Shown: positions 29,067 through 37,627 of the stretch, piece after piece
How positions within the stretch are numbered: position 1 is the first letter of the stretch
How the letters are laid out: each line of letters opens with the position of its first letter
Source: an uncultured Persicobacter sp.
GTDB taxonomy: Bacteria > Bacteroidota > Bacteroidia > Cytophagales > Cyclobacteriaceae
Assembly (NCBI GenBank): GCA_947498325.1
Contig: CANMKE010000006.1
Span: 148,309-212,308, forward strand
DNA: 64,000 bases
Direction of reading: 5' to 3'
Notes under the pieces: model-generated
What the model was told of the DNA's origin: nothing
What the model saw: the letters and a program-made list of their open reading frames with translations, nothing else
Database searches by the model: none
Translations under genes and position numbers: made by a program

Positions 29067-29096
29067 AAACTCGGATTATTTCAAAAATCCGAGTTT
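29067..29096 (-). terminator. Terminator overlapping the marC stop codon
   Basis: AAACTCGGAT/ATCCGAGTTT hairpin; the TAA stop of the MarC-type gene lies inside it. Confidence 0.7.
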
Positions 29097-29699
29097 TATT
29101 CCATCGATGACCATCCCTGTGCCCATGATGGCAATGACCAATCCCATGATTTTGCCGATCACGATGATTAAGTTTTGACCTAATTTTCTTACAATGATAT
29201 TGCTCATCCTGAAGCTCAGGTAGCTTAGAAAGCACATGATGGCAAACATACCGATCACGATCGCATTATTAATCAAATTTGTGGAGGTTACATGACTCAT
29301 GGCAGTGACGATTGTGCCTGGGCCCGCAAGGATCGGAATAGCCAGTGGTGATATCGCAACACCATCATCCACTTCAGCATGTTCTCCCTGATGGTGAACA
29401 TTGGACTTTTTAGATTGCAGCATTTCAAAACCGACATAAAACAACAGCAGTCCGCCTGTAATTTTAAAGGCAGGAATAGTGATGCCAAACACGCTGAAAA
29501 GCACATTGCCCAGCACCACAAAGGCCGTTACAATCACAAAGGCCGTAATGCAGGCGGTTCGAGCAATTTTTTCACGTTGTGCCTGCGGGCTGTCTTCCAC
29601 AAGGCCTAAAAAAACAGGTGTATTTGCAATCGGGTTCATGATCGCAAAAAAACCTGTAAATACACTGAGCGCAAAAGCAAAATAAGAGGATTCCATCAT
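29076..29699 (-). CDS. MarC-family integral membrane protein
   Basis: 207 residues with six membrane segments. Starts FAFALSVFTGFFAIMNPIANTPVFLGL, the usual MarC N-terminus, and repeats the motif as SPLAIPILAGPGTIVTAM in the second half (internal duplication). Despite the name, MarC proteins have no proven role in drug resistance; an amino-acid exporter activity has been proposed. Single gene with its own terminator. Confidence 0.9.
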   Translation of the reverse strand: MMESSYFAFALSVFTGFFAIMNPIANTPVFLGLVEDSPQAQREKIARTACITAFVIVTAFVVLGNVLFSVFGITIPAFKITGGLLLFYVGFEMLQSKKSNVHHQGEHAEVDDGVAISPLAIPILAGPGTIVTAMSHVTSTNLINNAIVIGMFAIMCFLSYLSFRMSNIIVRKLGQNLIIVIGKIMGLVIAIMGTGMVIDGIKLGFLK

Positions 29700-29777
29700 T
29701 GGAGAATAAGAGCTGTTTAAGGGCGGCTATTTAAGAAAAAAAAATCAACTTAAACAGTTAAATTTTAAAGGCATCGT

Positions 29778-30173
29778 TTAATCTGATTTCAACCTCATGG
29801 CTTTCATCTGATCAATAATCAATTGATGTTTCTTGAAATATTGCTGATCCCGTTCCAGCTGATCTTTCAGATTCTGAATTTTTTTCTCTCGGATACTTTT
29901 TTCTACCTGCAACTGAAACAGGCTTTTATTACGCTTTTTGCAGTAGTTGGGAGAAAATTCATCACCTTCAGCCTCAATCAATAATAAGTTGTGAAGCTCC
30001 TCAAAGAGCGTTTTTTCCTTGCTGAGCTTGATGATTTCCTGCTGACATTTCCTCAGATTATATTTGAGGGTACGGTGATCTATAATGACTTCTGAGAGTA
30101 GATTTAATCGGCTTTTGTGAACAAGGCGATCCATGGATTTCCATGAGGGGGTGGGGGTAGTTTCTTGTTCCAT
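29778..30173 (-). CDS. Hypothetical coiled-coil protein
   Basis: 131 residues from ATG 30173 (MEQETTPTPSWKSMDRL). The open frame extends 47 codons upstream, but that part has an unlikely composition and the later ATG is preferred. Residues 30-125 are rich in Lys, Glu, Leu and Gln with heptad-like spacing, indicating a coiled coil. No signal peptide. Function unknown. Confidence 0.5.
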   Translation of the reverse strand: MEQETTPTPSWKSMDRLVHKSRLNLLSEVIIDHRTLKYNLRKCQQEIIKLSKEKTLFEELHNLLLIEAEGDEFSPNYCKKRNKSLFQLQVEKSIREKKIQNLKDQLERDQQYFKKHQLIIDQMKAMRLKSD

Positions 30174-30482
30174 ACCTGAAGTTTTAATGTGAATGTTCCG
30201 TTTTGAGAAAAGGTTTCTTTTAATGCTAACTTGCAGGTAAATGGTTAGGTTGTAGGGTTTTGGTTGTTTAATACACAACTTTATGTAAGAATAATACTTA
30301 AGTTGAAGGAACATCCAGCCCTGAATCAGTAATGCTGAAGAGGTGAAATGATGTTTGTAATTAATTCTCTTTTTTGGTCATGTAGTTTGAGTGTTGAACC
30401 AAAAGAACGGTTTTATTTTTTTGATGATGGAAGAATGGGGATGTAAGAAAATAAAAAAAGCAGCCAATAGCTGCTTCGGAAA
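30174..30482. other. Intergenic region
   Basis: 309 bp, AT-rich, upstream of the coiled-coil gene. It holds the ywbE terminator at its left end; apart from that no promoter box, RNA or repeat could be supported. Confidence 0.35.
30453..30476 (-). terminator. Terminator after ywbE-like gene
   Basis: AAGCAGC/GCTGCTT hairpin with a T7 run on the minus strand. Confidence 0.75.
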
Positions 30483-30683
30483 TTAATCCTCTTCTAAAAT
30501 CTCTTGAACCCGTCCGACTTCGCCCGTCTCAAGCCTTACTTTTATGCCATGTGGGTGTTGGGGAGATTTTGTCAAAATATTTTTCACAACACCTTCCGTT
30601 CTTTCTCCTGACCTTTGGTTGTGTTTTTCTACAATCGACACATATTGGTCGATTTTAATGTCTTTTCGATATCTTCCGTTCAT
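30483..30683 (-). CDS. YwbE family protein
   Basis: 66 residues, full length for the YwbE (DUF2196) family: GRYRKDIKIDQYVSIVEKHNQ, GERTEGVVKNILTKS and HPHGIKVRLETGEVGRVQ are the diagnostic blocks. A small basic protein, possibly RNA-binding (KOW/SH3-like barrel); function unproven. Single gene with a terminator. Confidence 0.9.
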   Translation of the reverse strand: MNGRYRKDIKIDQYVSIVEKHNQRSGERTEGVVKNILTKSPQHPHGIKVRLETGEVGRVQEILEED

Positions 30684-30814
30684 GCTTTTTTTTCAAAGTT
30701 ACAATTAAATATTCAATTGCACAGACCGCTGCTGATGAAATGAAATTTAGGAGCCTTGAAAAGAATTGACAGCAGATAGATTTTTTACAGCAGGGCTTTT
30801 TTTTACCTTGCATT

Positions 30815-31390
30815 ATGAATTTGACCAAAAAAGTAATCTTGGCTTCTCAGTCCCCGAGAAGGAGGGAGTTATTGCAAGCCCTCAATGTCGATTTTCAGGT
30901 GCGGGTAAAAGAGGTGGATGAGTCTTTTGATGCCACAATGCCAGCAGCGGAGGTCGCTGAATTTTTGGCCTGCAAGAAGGCCGCCGCTTATGATTTGTCA
31001 GCAGATGAATTGTTGATCACTTCGGATACGGTGGTCGTGGTGGACGGTAAGGTATTGGGCAAACCGATAGACCGTGCCGATGCCATAAATATGATTGAAT
31101 CCATGTCGGGGAAAACCCATCAGGTGATTTCGGCTTATTGCTTGCGCACGGCCAATGAGCAAATCAGTGGTGATGCAGTTACAGCGGTAACTTTCAGGAA
31201 TTTGTCTATTGATGAAATTCAGTTTTATGTAGACACTTATAAGCCCTTCGATAAGGCAGGTGCTTATGGCATTCAGGAATGGATTGGAATGGTCGGCATC
31301 GAAGAAATCAAAGGATCATATTACAATGTGATGGGGTTGCCAGTGGATAAAATTTACCAGGCCTTGCAAGCTTATCGTCATCAAGAATAA
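30815..31390 (+). CDS. maf: Maf-family nucleotide pyrophosphatase
   Basis: 191 residues. Hydrolyses non-canonical or dTTP/UTP-type nucleotides to monophosphates (house-cleaning). Motifs: ASQSPRRRELL (substrate loop, residues 10-20), SDTVVVVDGKVLGKP and the C-terminal YGIQEWIGMVGIEEIKGSYYNVMGLP. Cytosolic. A GC-rich hairpin follows the stop. Confidence 0.95.
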   Translation: MNLTKKVILASQSPRRRELLQALNVDFQVRVKEVDESFDATMPAAEVAEFLACKKAAAYDLSADELLITSDTVVVVDGKVLGKPIDRADAINMIESMSGKTHQVISAYCLRTANEQISGDAVTAVTFRNLSIDEIQFYVDTYKPFDKAGAYGIQEWIGMVGIEEIKGSYYNVMGLPVDKIYQALQAYRHQE

Positions 31391-31424
31391 ATGCCCCTCC
31401 ATCTAAAAATAGCGGAGGGGCATT
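31390..31424 (+). terminator. Hairpin after maf
   Basis: ATGCCCCTCC/GGAGGGGCAT, a strong 10-bp stem at the maf stop; the T-run is weak, so termination efficiency is uncertain. Confidence 0.6.
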
Positions 31425-31659
31425 CGTCATAACCCAACATTAACCTGTTGATTATTTGGCAATTAGTCTGCCAATAAATTTCAAAGGTCTTGATTCAGTT
31501 ATATATATAAATTTTCGTTAGGTAAGTGATATATCGCTAAAAATTGGCGTCAAAGAAGGGGCCTTTGGGCTATTGCTGATTTCCGCTTTGGGATTTATTT
31601 TCTCATTTTGGGAATTTGACCAATAGCCTTTTTGAACTAAAAGAATAAATAATAAAATA

Positions 31660-32649
31660 ATGAATATAGGTGATCGCGTTCGATTAATGCATGATAATCA
31701 AGAAGGAATTATTGTGCACATCACAAAAAACAATATCGTTGAAATTGAAATTGAAGACGGTTTTGTGATTCCTGTTGCTGCCCGTGAGGTGGTGGTGATC
31801 TCGCAAGAGGAAAACAACTATTTCGGTAACGATATGGCAGAGGAAGGGAACAAGCAGCATAAAACAAAGGACGATGAGTTTTTCGTGCCTGCCAAGCCTG
31901 TAAGTTCCGCTCGGGGAGTGTTTATGGCTTATACCAAACTCGGCCACGAAATCCTTGAAGCGATATTAATTAACAACACCGATTATACACTGGTATTTTC
32001 AGTGAGTGAAGAATTGGAGCACCATAAACATCACGGTGTTGCTGCGGGAGTTATTCTGCCTAAAAATTACCAACGCATCCATAAACGCTCGATCCGTACT
32101 TTCGACGAATGGCCTGCGCTTAATGTGCGATACATGATGCATTCGGAAGATCACTTTGAAGAGGCTGGGCTTTTTCAGCGACGCCTGAAATTTAAGGCGG
32201 CCAATTTTTTCAAAACCGAGAAAGAAGCGCCAGTATTGAATGAGTCTTGCTACCTGGTGCAGATTGATCAGGACGTGAAAACGGTGGATGCTATTGAAAT
32301 CTCTGAGAAATTAAGTCAGCAACAGGCCAAAGCAACACTTGCAGGAGATGGTTTGCGTGTGGTGCGCCCTGCCGATAAGGTCGATCTTCATATTGAGAAA
32401 CTTTGCGATGACCCTGAATTTTTAAAAAAGGAGGAAATGCTCGAGATTCAAATGACGCATTTTGCCAAGAAACTCGACGACGCCATAGCCACAGGGATGG
32501 ATGAAATCATCTTCGTTCATGGTATCGGTAATGGTACCCTCAGAAATAAAATTCATAAGTATCTTTCCAAGGCAAGTCACGTAAGATTTTATGAAGAAAC
32601 GGAAAAGACCCGCTTCGGCTTCGCTGCCACGCGGGTAAAAATAAAATAG
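31660..32649 (+). CDS. DUF2027 and Smr domain protein
   Basis: 329 residues, a two-part architecture frequent in Bacteroidota: an N-terminal beta barrel (MNIGDRVRLMHDNQEGIIVH, residues 1-48), a central DUF2027-like domain (about 80-230), and a C-terminal Smr domain (250-329) with DEIIFVHGIGNGTLRNKIHKYL. Smr domains are nicking endonuclease folds also found in MutS2. The role of this version, DNA or RNA cleavage or quality control, is not established. Single gene. Confidence 0.88.
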   Translation: MNIGDRVRLMHDNQEGIIVHITKNNIVEIEIEDGFVIPVAAREVVVISQEENNYFGNDMAEEGNKQHKTKDDEFFVPAKPVSSARGVFMAYTKLGHEILEAILINNTDYTLVFSVSEELEHHKHHGVAAGVILPKNYQRIHKRSIRTFDEWPALNVRYMMHSEDHFEEAGLFQRRLKFKAANFFKTEKEAPVLNESCYLVQIDQDVKTVDAIEISEKLSQQQAKATLAGDGLRVVRPADKVDLHIEKLCDDPEFLKKEEMLEIQMTHFAKKLDDAIATGMDEIIFVHGIGNGTLRNKIHKYLSKASHVRFYEETEKTRFGFAATRVKIK

Positions 32650-32782
32650 ATCTCCCCCTCAAATCGCTGAGGTGTATTCCTAATTTTATTTGTTAAGTTA
32701 GAAAAAGTGTGAATTTCACGCTTTTCTGATTTTTTATAAAAATATAAAAGCTGCAAATAGGGGATTTCCTTTGCAGGAATCC

Positions 32783-32790
32783 TATATTTG
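32783..32790 (+). promoter_or_regulatory. rnpB promoter -7 box
   Basis: TATATTTG fits TAnnTTTG and ends 3 bp before the predicted 5' end of RNase P RNA, the right distance for the -7 element. Confidence 0.8.
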
Positions 32791-32793
32791 CAG

Positions 32794-33163
32794 TGTGCAA
32801 GCTGGCTTATCGCTCCTGTTTAATCAGGTGAGGAAAGTCCGGGCAACAAAGAGTACCGTACTTCCTAACAGGAAGGGCGCCATTTCGATGGTGTACAGAA
32901 AGTGCCACAGAAAATATACCGCTCCTCGGAGTAAGGGTGAAAAGGTGGGGTAAGAGCTCACCGCGCTATTGGTGACAATAGTGGCAGGGTAAACCTTACG
33001 GGTTGAAAGACCAAATAAACCGGCAGTTCGTGCTTTGGCACGATAAGGGCTACTCGTCCGATGTCGGAGGGTAGGTTGATTGAGCCTGTCGGCAACGGCA
33101 GGCCCAGATAAATGATAGGCGTATTCCTCGGAATATACAGGACCCGGCTTACAGGCTTGCACA
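32794..33163 (+). ncRNA. rnpB: RNase P RNA, class A
   Basis: Catalytic RNA of RNase P, which trims tRNA 5' ends. Recognised by conserved regions: GAGGAAAGTCCGGGC near the 5' end, the ACAGAAA and GGTGAAAAGG block, GGGTAAACC, AGACCAAATA, CCAGATAAATGAT and the 3' GACCCGGCTTACAGGCTTGC. The ends pair as P1 (TGTGCAAGC with GCTTGCACA), which sets the borders. Length of about 370 nt fits the bacterial A type. Open frames across it on the minus strand are not genes. Confidence 0.96.
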
Positions 33164-33243
33164 TATTTTCCCCTTTTACAGTTGAAGAATTGAACCTATT
33201 CCCATTTTGGGAACTATGATTTTACCCAAGAACTACGAACGAC

Positions 33244-34401
33244 ATGCCTAAAATTCTTATTATTGATGATGAACGCAGTATAAGGATGACCCTGAAGGAA
33301 ATCCTCGAATATGAAAAGTTTGCTGTTGATGAAGCTGCAGACGGAGAAGAGGGTTTGAAAAAGTTGCAAATGGGTACCTACGATGTAGTGCTTTGTGATA
33401 TTAAAATGCCTAAGATGGATGGTATGGAAGTATTGGAAAAGGCGCAGGATTTAGGTATTGAAACCCAGTTTGTGATGATTTCTGCACATGGGTCCATTGA
33501 AACTGCCGTGGAGGCCACAAAAATGGGTGCCTTTGATTTCGTTCCAAAGCCACCAGATTTGAATAGATTGCTACTGACCTTGCGTAATGCAATGGATAAA
33601 AAGAGCCTGGTGAAAGAAACCAAAGTGCTTAAAAAGAAAGTGGCACGCAAATACCAAATGGTAGGTAGCTCTGAGGCATTGTCTGATGTACAGTCCATGA
33701 TTGAAAAAGTGGCCCCAACCGATGCCCGAGTATTGATTACCGGGCCGAATGGTACGGGTAAGGAATTGGTTGCGCGCGCCTTGCATGCCAAGAGTGAGCG
33801 CTCGGGTTCCCCATTGGTGGAAGTCAATTGTGCGGCCATCCCTTCTGAATTGATCGAGAGTGAATTGTTTGGTCATGAAAAAGGTTCCTTTACCTCCGCG
33901 CACAAGCAGCGTATTGGTAAATTTGAACAGGCCAATGGAGGAACGCTCTTCCTTGATGAAATTGGTGACATGAGCCTGTCTGCGCAGGCGAAAGTGCTTC
34001 GTGCATTGCAAGAGCATACCGTTACAAGAGTAGGAGGAGACAAGGACATCAAAGTAAATGTTCGGGTGTTTGCCGCGACAAATAAAGACCTCAAAGCGGA
34101 GATTGCTGAAGGTAACTTCCGTGAGGATTTATACCATCGCCTGAGTGTGATTGTGGTGAATGTTCCTGCGCTGAAAGACCGTAAAGAAGATATTCCTGAA
34201 TTGGTCGATAAGTTTTTGGGAGATATCGCTATGGAGTACGGTAACAGTGCAAAAACCATTGCTGATGATGCTATCAAGGAGCTTCAGAAAGGAGATTGGA
34301 CAGGAAATATTCGTGAACTTCGTAATGTAGTGGAGCGTTTGGTGATTATGTCTGATAAAGAAATTACCAAATCAGATGTTCAAAAATACGTGGAGGTTTA
34401 G
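33244..34401 (+). CDS. NtrC-type response regulator without DNA-binding domain
   Basis: 385 residues: receiver domain (1-120, Asp52 phospho-acceptor in CDIKMPKMDG, Lys102 in PKPPD) and a sigma-54-type AAA+ domain (137-370, Walker A GPNGTGKE 167-174, Walker B LFLDEIGD). Two things are odd. The sigma-54 contact loop is GSFTSA (214-219) instead of GAFTGA, and the protein ends after the AAA+ lid with no Fis-type helix-turn-helix. It is a single gene, far from any histidine kinase partner in the window (the five kinases end 6 kb upstream). Confidence 0.93.
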   Translation: MPKILIIDDERSIRMTLKEILEYEKFAVDEAADGEEGLKKLQMGTYDVVLCDIKMPKMDGMEVLEKAQDLGIETQFVMISAHGSIETAVEATKMGAFDFVPKPPDLNRLLLTLRNAMDKKSLVKETKVLKKKVARKYQMVGSSEALSDVQSMIEKVAPTDARVLITGPNGTGKELVARALHAKSERSGSPLVEVNCAAIPSELIESELFGHEKGSFTSAHKQRIGKFEQANGGTLFLDEIGDMSLSAQAKVLRALQEHTVTRVGGDKDIKVNVRVFAATNKDLKAEIAEGNFREDLYHRLSVIVVNVPALKDRKEDIPELVDKFLGDIAMEYGNSAKTIADDAIKELQKGDWTGNIRELRNVVERLVIMSDKEITKSDVQKYVEV

Positions 34402-34721
34402 TGTCTGTTTAAGGCTTAAAATTCGCAACGAAAATTTAGCGTGTCGTAAAAGTGATGAAGGATTATGTTGAGGGAATAGCATCGCTATGCTTGCTCAATA
34501 ATTCAAAATCAGTTCCAATATTCCGAATTTGGAGTAGGGCAGTAAGTATTTTGAAACACCCTTGATTCACTGACATCTTAAAATATTAATAAATTCAAGA
34601 AAGCAAACTGTCTCAGTTTGCTTTTTTTATTTCTCAAAAATAGATTTTTATATATTCTTGAATTTTCAAAAGTGGAATATGGTGATTAATTTGATCTTAA
34701 ATCATATCATCCTTTCCTTCA
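34402..34721. other. Intergenic region
   Basis: 320 bp. It contains an imperfect hairpin at 34468-34498 (TTGAG...AGCAT/ATGCT...CTCAA) without a T-run, and a terminator at 34600-34628. No ORF or RNA gene is supported. Confidence 0.4.
34600..34628 (+). terminator. Terminator
   Basis: AAGCAAACTG/CAGTTTGCTTTTTTT, 3-nt loop, about 200 bp after the response regulator. Confidence 0.85.
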
Positions 34722-35603
34722 ATGAAAAATTTATTCTCCATTTTTAGTGCCTCCTTGTACCTGACGCTTTCCCTTTTCTGTGGTTGTGCAGGTGAAAACT
34801 CAAGTGTTAAACAGGAGTCGGCGCAAAATGCTAAAGAGATCACCTTTGCTTATGTGAATTGGGCGGAGTCCGTCGCGATGACCTATTTGGCGAAATCTGT
34901 ACTAGAAGCCAAGGGCTATGATGTGAAGCTCTTTCAGGGCTCTGCCACCGAGGTGTTTTCTGCCTTGTCCAATGGCGATGCCGATGTTTTTCTGGATGTT
35001 TGGTTGCCCAAAACACACCAGCACCTCGTCGATCAGTTTAAGAATGATATCAACCCCGTAGGGCAGACGGTGGCGAATACCAAAACAGGTTTTGTCGTTC
35101 CTGCCTATATGGAGCATGTAAATAGTATTGCCGACCTCGATAGTGTAGCGGAACAGTTCGGCGGAATGATTGTTGGTATAGATGAATCCTCTGGTTTGAT
35201 GGAAAAGGCGAGGCAGGCTATAGCCACTTATCAGCTAAAAATTAATTTGGTGCCTACTGATGGCAAGCGGATGGTCTCCAGGCTGCGCAATGCTGTTCAG
35301 CAGGAAGAGCCAATCGTGGTTACTTTGTGGCGTCCACATTATATCTTTGCCGATACCAAATTGAAATTCCTGAAAGATCCGCTCAATGTTTTCGGGGAAG
35401 GGGAGTCGATTTATGTCTATGAGCACCGTAAATTCTCGGAAGCGGACCCCATATTGAACAGGTTCCTGAAGAATTTTAAATTGACCAATACCGAATTGAG
35501 CAGGCTGATGGAGGCTTTTGAAGATAAAAAAGAAGATCCTGAGATGAGTGCCAAGAAATGGGTGGAGGCGAATAAAATCCTGGTGAATTCTTGGTTTAAT
35601 TAA
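34722..35603 (+). CDS. Glycine betaine/proline-type ABC substrate-binding lipoprotein
   Basis: 293 residues. Signal ending LFCGCAGENSS gives a lipoprotein (Cys22 as the likely acylated residue). The mature part follows the OpuAC/ProX pattern: ITFAYVNWAESVAMTYLAKSVLEAKGYDV, FSALSNGDADVFLDVWLPKTHQ and VTLWRPHYIFA, which supplies the aromatic residues of the quaternary-amine box. Role: capture of betaine-like osmolytes. No permease or ATPase gene is next to it, so its partner must be elsewhere. Confidence 0.88.
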   Translation: MKNLFSIFSASLYLTLSLFCGCAGENSSVKQESAQNAKEITFAYVNWAESVAMTYLAKSVLEAKGYDVKLFQGSATEVFSALSNGDADVFLDVWLPKTHQHLVDQFKNDINPVGQTVANTKTGFVVPAYMEHVNSIADLDSVAEQFGGMIVGIDESSGLMEKARQAIATYQLKINLVPTDGKRMVSRLRNAVQQEEPIVVTLWRPHYIFADTKLKFLKDPLNVFGEGESIYVYEHRKFSEADPILNRFLKNFKLTNTELSRLMEAFEDKKEDPEMSAKKWVEANKILVNSWFN

Positions 35604-35610
35604 ATCGTTG

Positions 35611-35618
35611 TATCTTTG
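35611..35618 (+). promoter_or_regulatory. Bacteroidota -7 box
   Basis: TATCTTTG with TTGG 17 bp upstream (35591-35594); drives the DUF1456 gene after a leader of about 60 nt. Confidence 0.6.
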
Positions 35619-35685
35619 CAGGGAATTTGAAAGTGCCTTGGCGCTTTCATGCTTGTTGAAGAAGAAATAGAAAGAAAAGTATCCT

Positions 35686-36237
35686 ATGGATAATAATGAT
35701 ATAATCAGACAAATCCGTTACACCTTTGATTTTGGTGATGATAAAATGATCAAACTGTTCGCTTTGGGTGATCTGGAGGTGGATCGTGCGACGGTAAGTG
35801 ACTGGCTGAAGAAAAAGGACGACGAGTCTTTTGTGCAGATCCCTGATGGCGCGCTGTCGCGTTTTTTGAATGGGCTGATGATTGATAAGCGTGGAAAGGC
35901 GGAAGGCGTCGAGTACAAGGTGGAAGATCCGATTACAAACAACGATGTGCTGAAAAAGCTGAAAATCGCCCTGACGCTCAAGGATACTGATATTTTGGAT
36001 ATGCTGAGTTCAGTAGATTTCAATTTTGGGAAGCATGAGTTGAGTGCCCTGTTCCGTAAACGTGGGCAGCAGCAATATCGATTGTGTAAAGACCAGGTGT
36101 TGCGTAATTTTTTACACGGCATGCAATTGCGCTTCCGTAAAGAGATTGATCATGCCAAGCGTGTGCGTGAGTACCAGGAGGCGACCAAGCCAGTAAAGGG
36201 AAAGCCCAATTTCAATAAGTTTAAAAAGAAGAAATAA
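35686..36237 (+). CDS. DUF1456 family protein (YehS-like)
   Basis: 183 residues made of two repeats of the DUF1456 unit: NNDIIRQIRYTFDFGDDKMIKLFALG (1-60) and NNDVLKKLKIALTLKDTDILDML (85-150), each followed by a CxxxxLRxFLxGL-like end (LSRFLNGL, LRNFLHGM). Basic C-terminal tail KGKPNFNKFKKKK. Cytosolic, function unknown in any species. Own promoter and terminator. Confidence 0.88.
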   Translation: MDNNDIIRQIRYTFDFGDDKMIKLFALGDLEVDRATVSDWLKKKDDESFVQIPDGALSRFLNGLMIDKRGKAEGVEYKVEDPITNNDVLKKLKIALTLKDTDILDMLSSVDFNFGKHELSALFRKRGQQQYRLCKDQVLRNFLHGMQLRFRKEIDHAKRVREYQEATKPVKGKPNFNKFKKKK

Positions 36238-36255
36238 ATCTTCTGAAAAAAAGAT

Positions 36256-36282
36256 AGACCTTTTTATAAAGGTCTTTTTTTT
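36256..36282 (+). terminator. Terminator after DUF1456 gene
   Basis: AGACCTTT/AAAGGTCTTTTTTTT hairpin. Confidence 0.85.
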
Positions 36283-36304
36283 GGCTCAAAAAAGTATGGG
36301 CATG

Positions 36305-36331
36305 AAAAAAGCCCAAAAAATTGGGCTTTTT
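36305..36331. terminator. Terminator of the cold-shock gene
   Basis: AAAAAAGCCCAA/TTGGGCTTTTT hairpin, symmetric A/T runs, downstream of csp on the minus strand. Confidence 0.82.
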
Positions 36332-36359
36332 AATAATTCTGGTAATGAATATATTAGTA

Positions 36360-36551
36360 TTAAACTAGTTTAACATTAATCGCATTCAATCCTTTTCTTC
36401 CTTCAGTTAGTTCGTATTCTACGAAATCACCTTCTTTTACTTCCTCTGTACAACCAGTAACGTGTACAAAGTACTCTTGTTTTGTGTCTTCATCGATGAT
36501 GAAGCCGAAGCCTTTCTCATCATTGAAGAACTTTACAGTTCCTTTTTTCAT
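36360..36551 (-). CDS. Cold-shock domain protein
   Basis: 63 residues, a single CspA-like OB fold that binds single-stranded RNA or DNA. RNP1 is KGFGFI (residues 13-18); RNP2 is EYFVHVTG instead of the usual DIFVHFS. More acidic than E. coli CspA. The promoter lies only about 20 bp upstream, so the leader is short and lacks the long cold-box UTR of enteric csp genes. Confidence 0.94.
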   Translation of the reverse strand: MKKGTVKFFNDEKGFGFIIDEDTKQEYFVHVTGCTEEVKEGDFVEYELTEGRKGLNAINVKLV

Positions 36552-36570
36552 TATTCAAATATTATTGAGT

Positions 36571-36601
36571 CAAAAGTAAGGCTATTTTTTAGGATCTCAA
36601 A
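36571..36601 (-). promoter_or_regulatory. Complete Bacteroidota promoter of the cold-shock gene
   Basis: On the minus strand TTTG (36598-36601), 19-bp spacer, TACTTTTG (36571-36578): an exact TTTG-N19-TAnnTTTG match, 20 bp before the start codon. Confidence 0.82.
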
Positions 36602-36800
36602 CATTTCGTCGATAATTATTGATTTTTTTTCAAATTTATTAAAAATCACGCTTCCGCTGAGGGCTTTTAAATCCTGAATTATGCTAAAATGGGCTATTAG
36701 AGGCGTTCAGGACGCTATTTTGGCGTATTCTAACCGTAACTGCCCATTTGTAATAAATGTTGGGCTTTCGTAGCGATTAAATTCCAAATCGGGATGGGGC

Positions 36801-36827
36801 AAAAAAAAGACACCTCATTGGGTGTCT
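36801..36827 (-). terminator. Terminator
   Basis: AGACACC/GGTGTCT hairpin with T8 on the minus strand, after the DUF6933-like gene. Confidence 0.78.
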
Positions 36828-36833
36828 GAAATA

Positions 36834-37340
36834 TTATACTGGTTGAAGTGTTTCAACCATCACCTCAATGGGTGGGCGCTTTTTATCTTTGTTCCTTTCA
36901 ATGTTGGTATATTCAAGGTGATTGAGTTTTGGTGCCTCAGCTTCGAGGTCTCCGCCTTTGGTTTGTACCTCCTGCAGGTATTTGGCCATTTCATTCATTG
37001 CATGAATAACCTGGTCTGAATTGGTTTTGGTAATTACGATCTTTTCAGGAGAATTCTCGAAATACATATCAATCACTTCCTGCGAAAGTTCATTCTTTTG
37101 TGCCGTATTCAAAAATGCCTCTTTAAAGACTTCCTCAAAATTTCGGAAGATGGGCATCGTGGCCTTTGGGTAGTAGAGGGTGTAGAGTGTTAACGCATTG
37201 GTAATAATAAGACCCTTTTGACGGCCGAACGAAACCTGGTTCACATACCAATTATAAATATGTGGTTCTGGCTTCTCCTTGGCAATAGGATAAAGTTTTG
37301 TGATTTTCTCATTGACGATTTGTGTACAACTAAATATCAT
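36834..37340 (-). CDS. DUF6933-like hypothetical protein
   Basis: 168 residues. The layout MIFSCTQIVNEKI, IYNWYVNQVSFGRQKGLIITNALTLYTLYYP and a helical middle resembles a family I recall as DUF6933, found in diverse bacteria and without known function. C-terminal 60 residues are charged. No signal peptide. Family naming is from memory and tentative. Confidence 0.65.
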   Translation of the reverse strand: MIFSCTQIVNEKITKLYPIAKEKPEPHIYNWYVNQVSFGRQKGLIITNALTLYTLYYPKATMPIFRNFEEVFKEAFLNTAQKNELSQEVIDMYFENSPEKIVITKTNSDQVIHAMNEMAKYLQEVQTKGGDLEAEAPKLNHLEYTNIERNKDKKRPPIEVMVETLQPV

Positions 37341-37567
37341 AGGTGAAAGGGGGTTAGTCTGCTCGAATCAGGAGACTCGAATAAAAGTATTTATCAGCCA
37401 TCGTAGGGCATGGACATAGTATCTTATACGCAAAAAATATTATTCTGCATGAAATTTTTGTAAAGAAGTCGGTAAAAAACTTGTTTTGCTTTAAAATGTT
37501 ATATTTATTTTGGTATTGTTGAATTTTTTTTAGTCCCAATACTATCGATTTTCACCGCAGGAGCGCC

Positions 37568-37601
37568 AAAAAAAAGCCAATGCAATTCTGCACTGGCTTT
37601 C
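37568..37601 (-). terminator. Terminator
   Basis: AAAAGCCAaTGCA/TGCAcTGGCTTT hairpin, T8 on the minus strand, just past the lipoprotein stop. Confidence 0.78.
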
Positions 37602-37627
37602 TCAAAAAAATTTTTTTATTTCAGCAA

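Noticed and set aside
30174..30314. 47-codon N-terminal extension of the coiled-coil gene
   Set aside because: Composition differs from the rest and no start signal favours it; ATG 30173 gives a compact protein.
31568..31628. Inverted repeat GGCTATTG/CAATAGCC as a terminator or riboswitch
   Set aside because: The loop is over 40 nt and no known riboswitch core is seen; left as an unremarkable repeat upstream of the Smr gene.
32824..33164. Two minus-strand ORFs of 112 and 68 codons
   Set aside because: They lie on the antisense strand of RNase P RNA, whose conserved regions explain the sequence.
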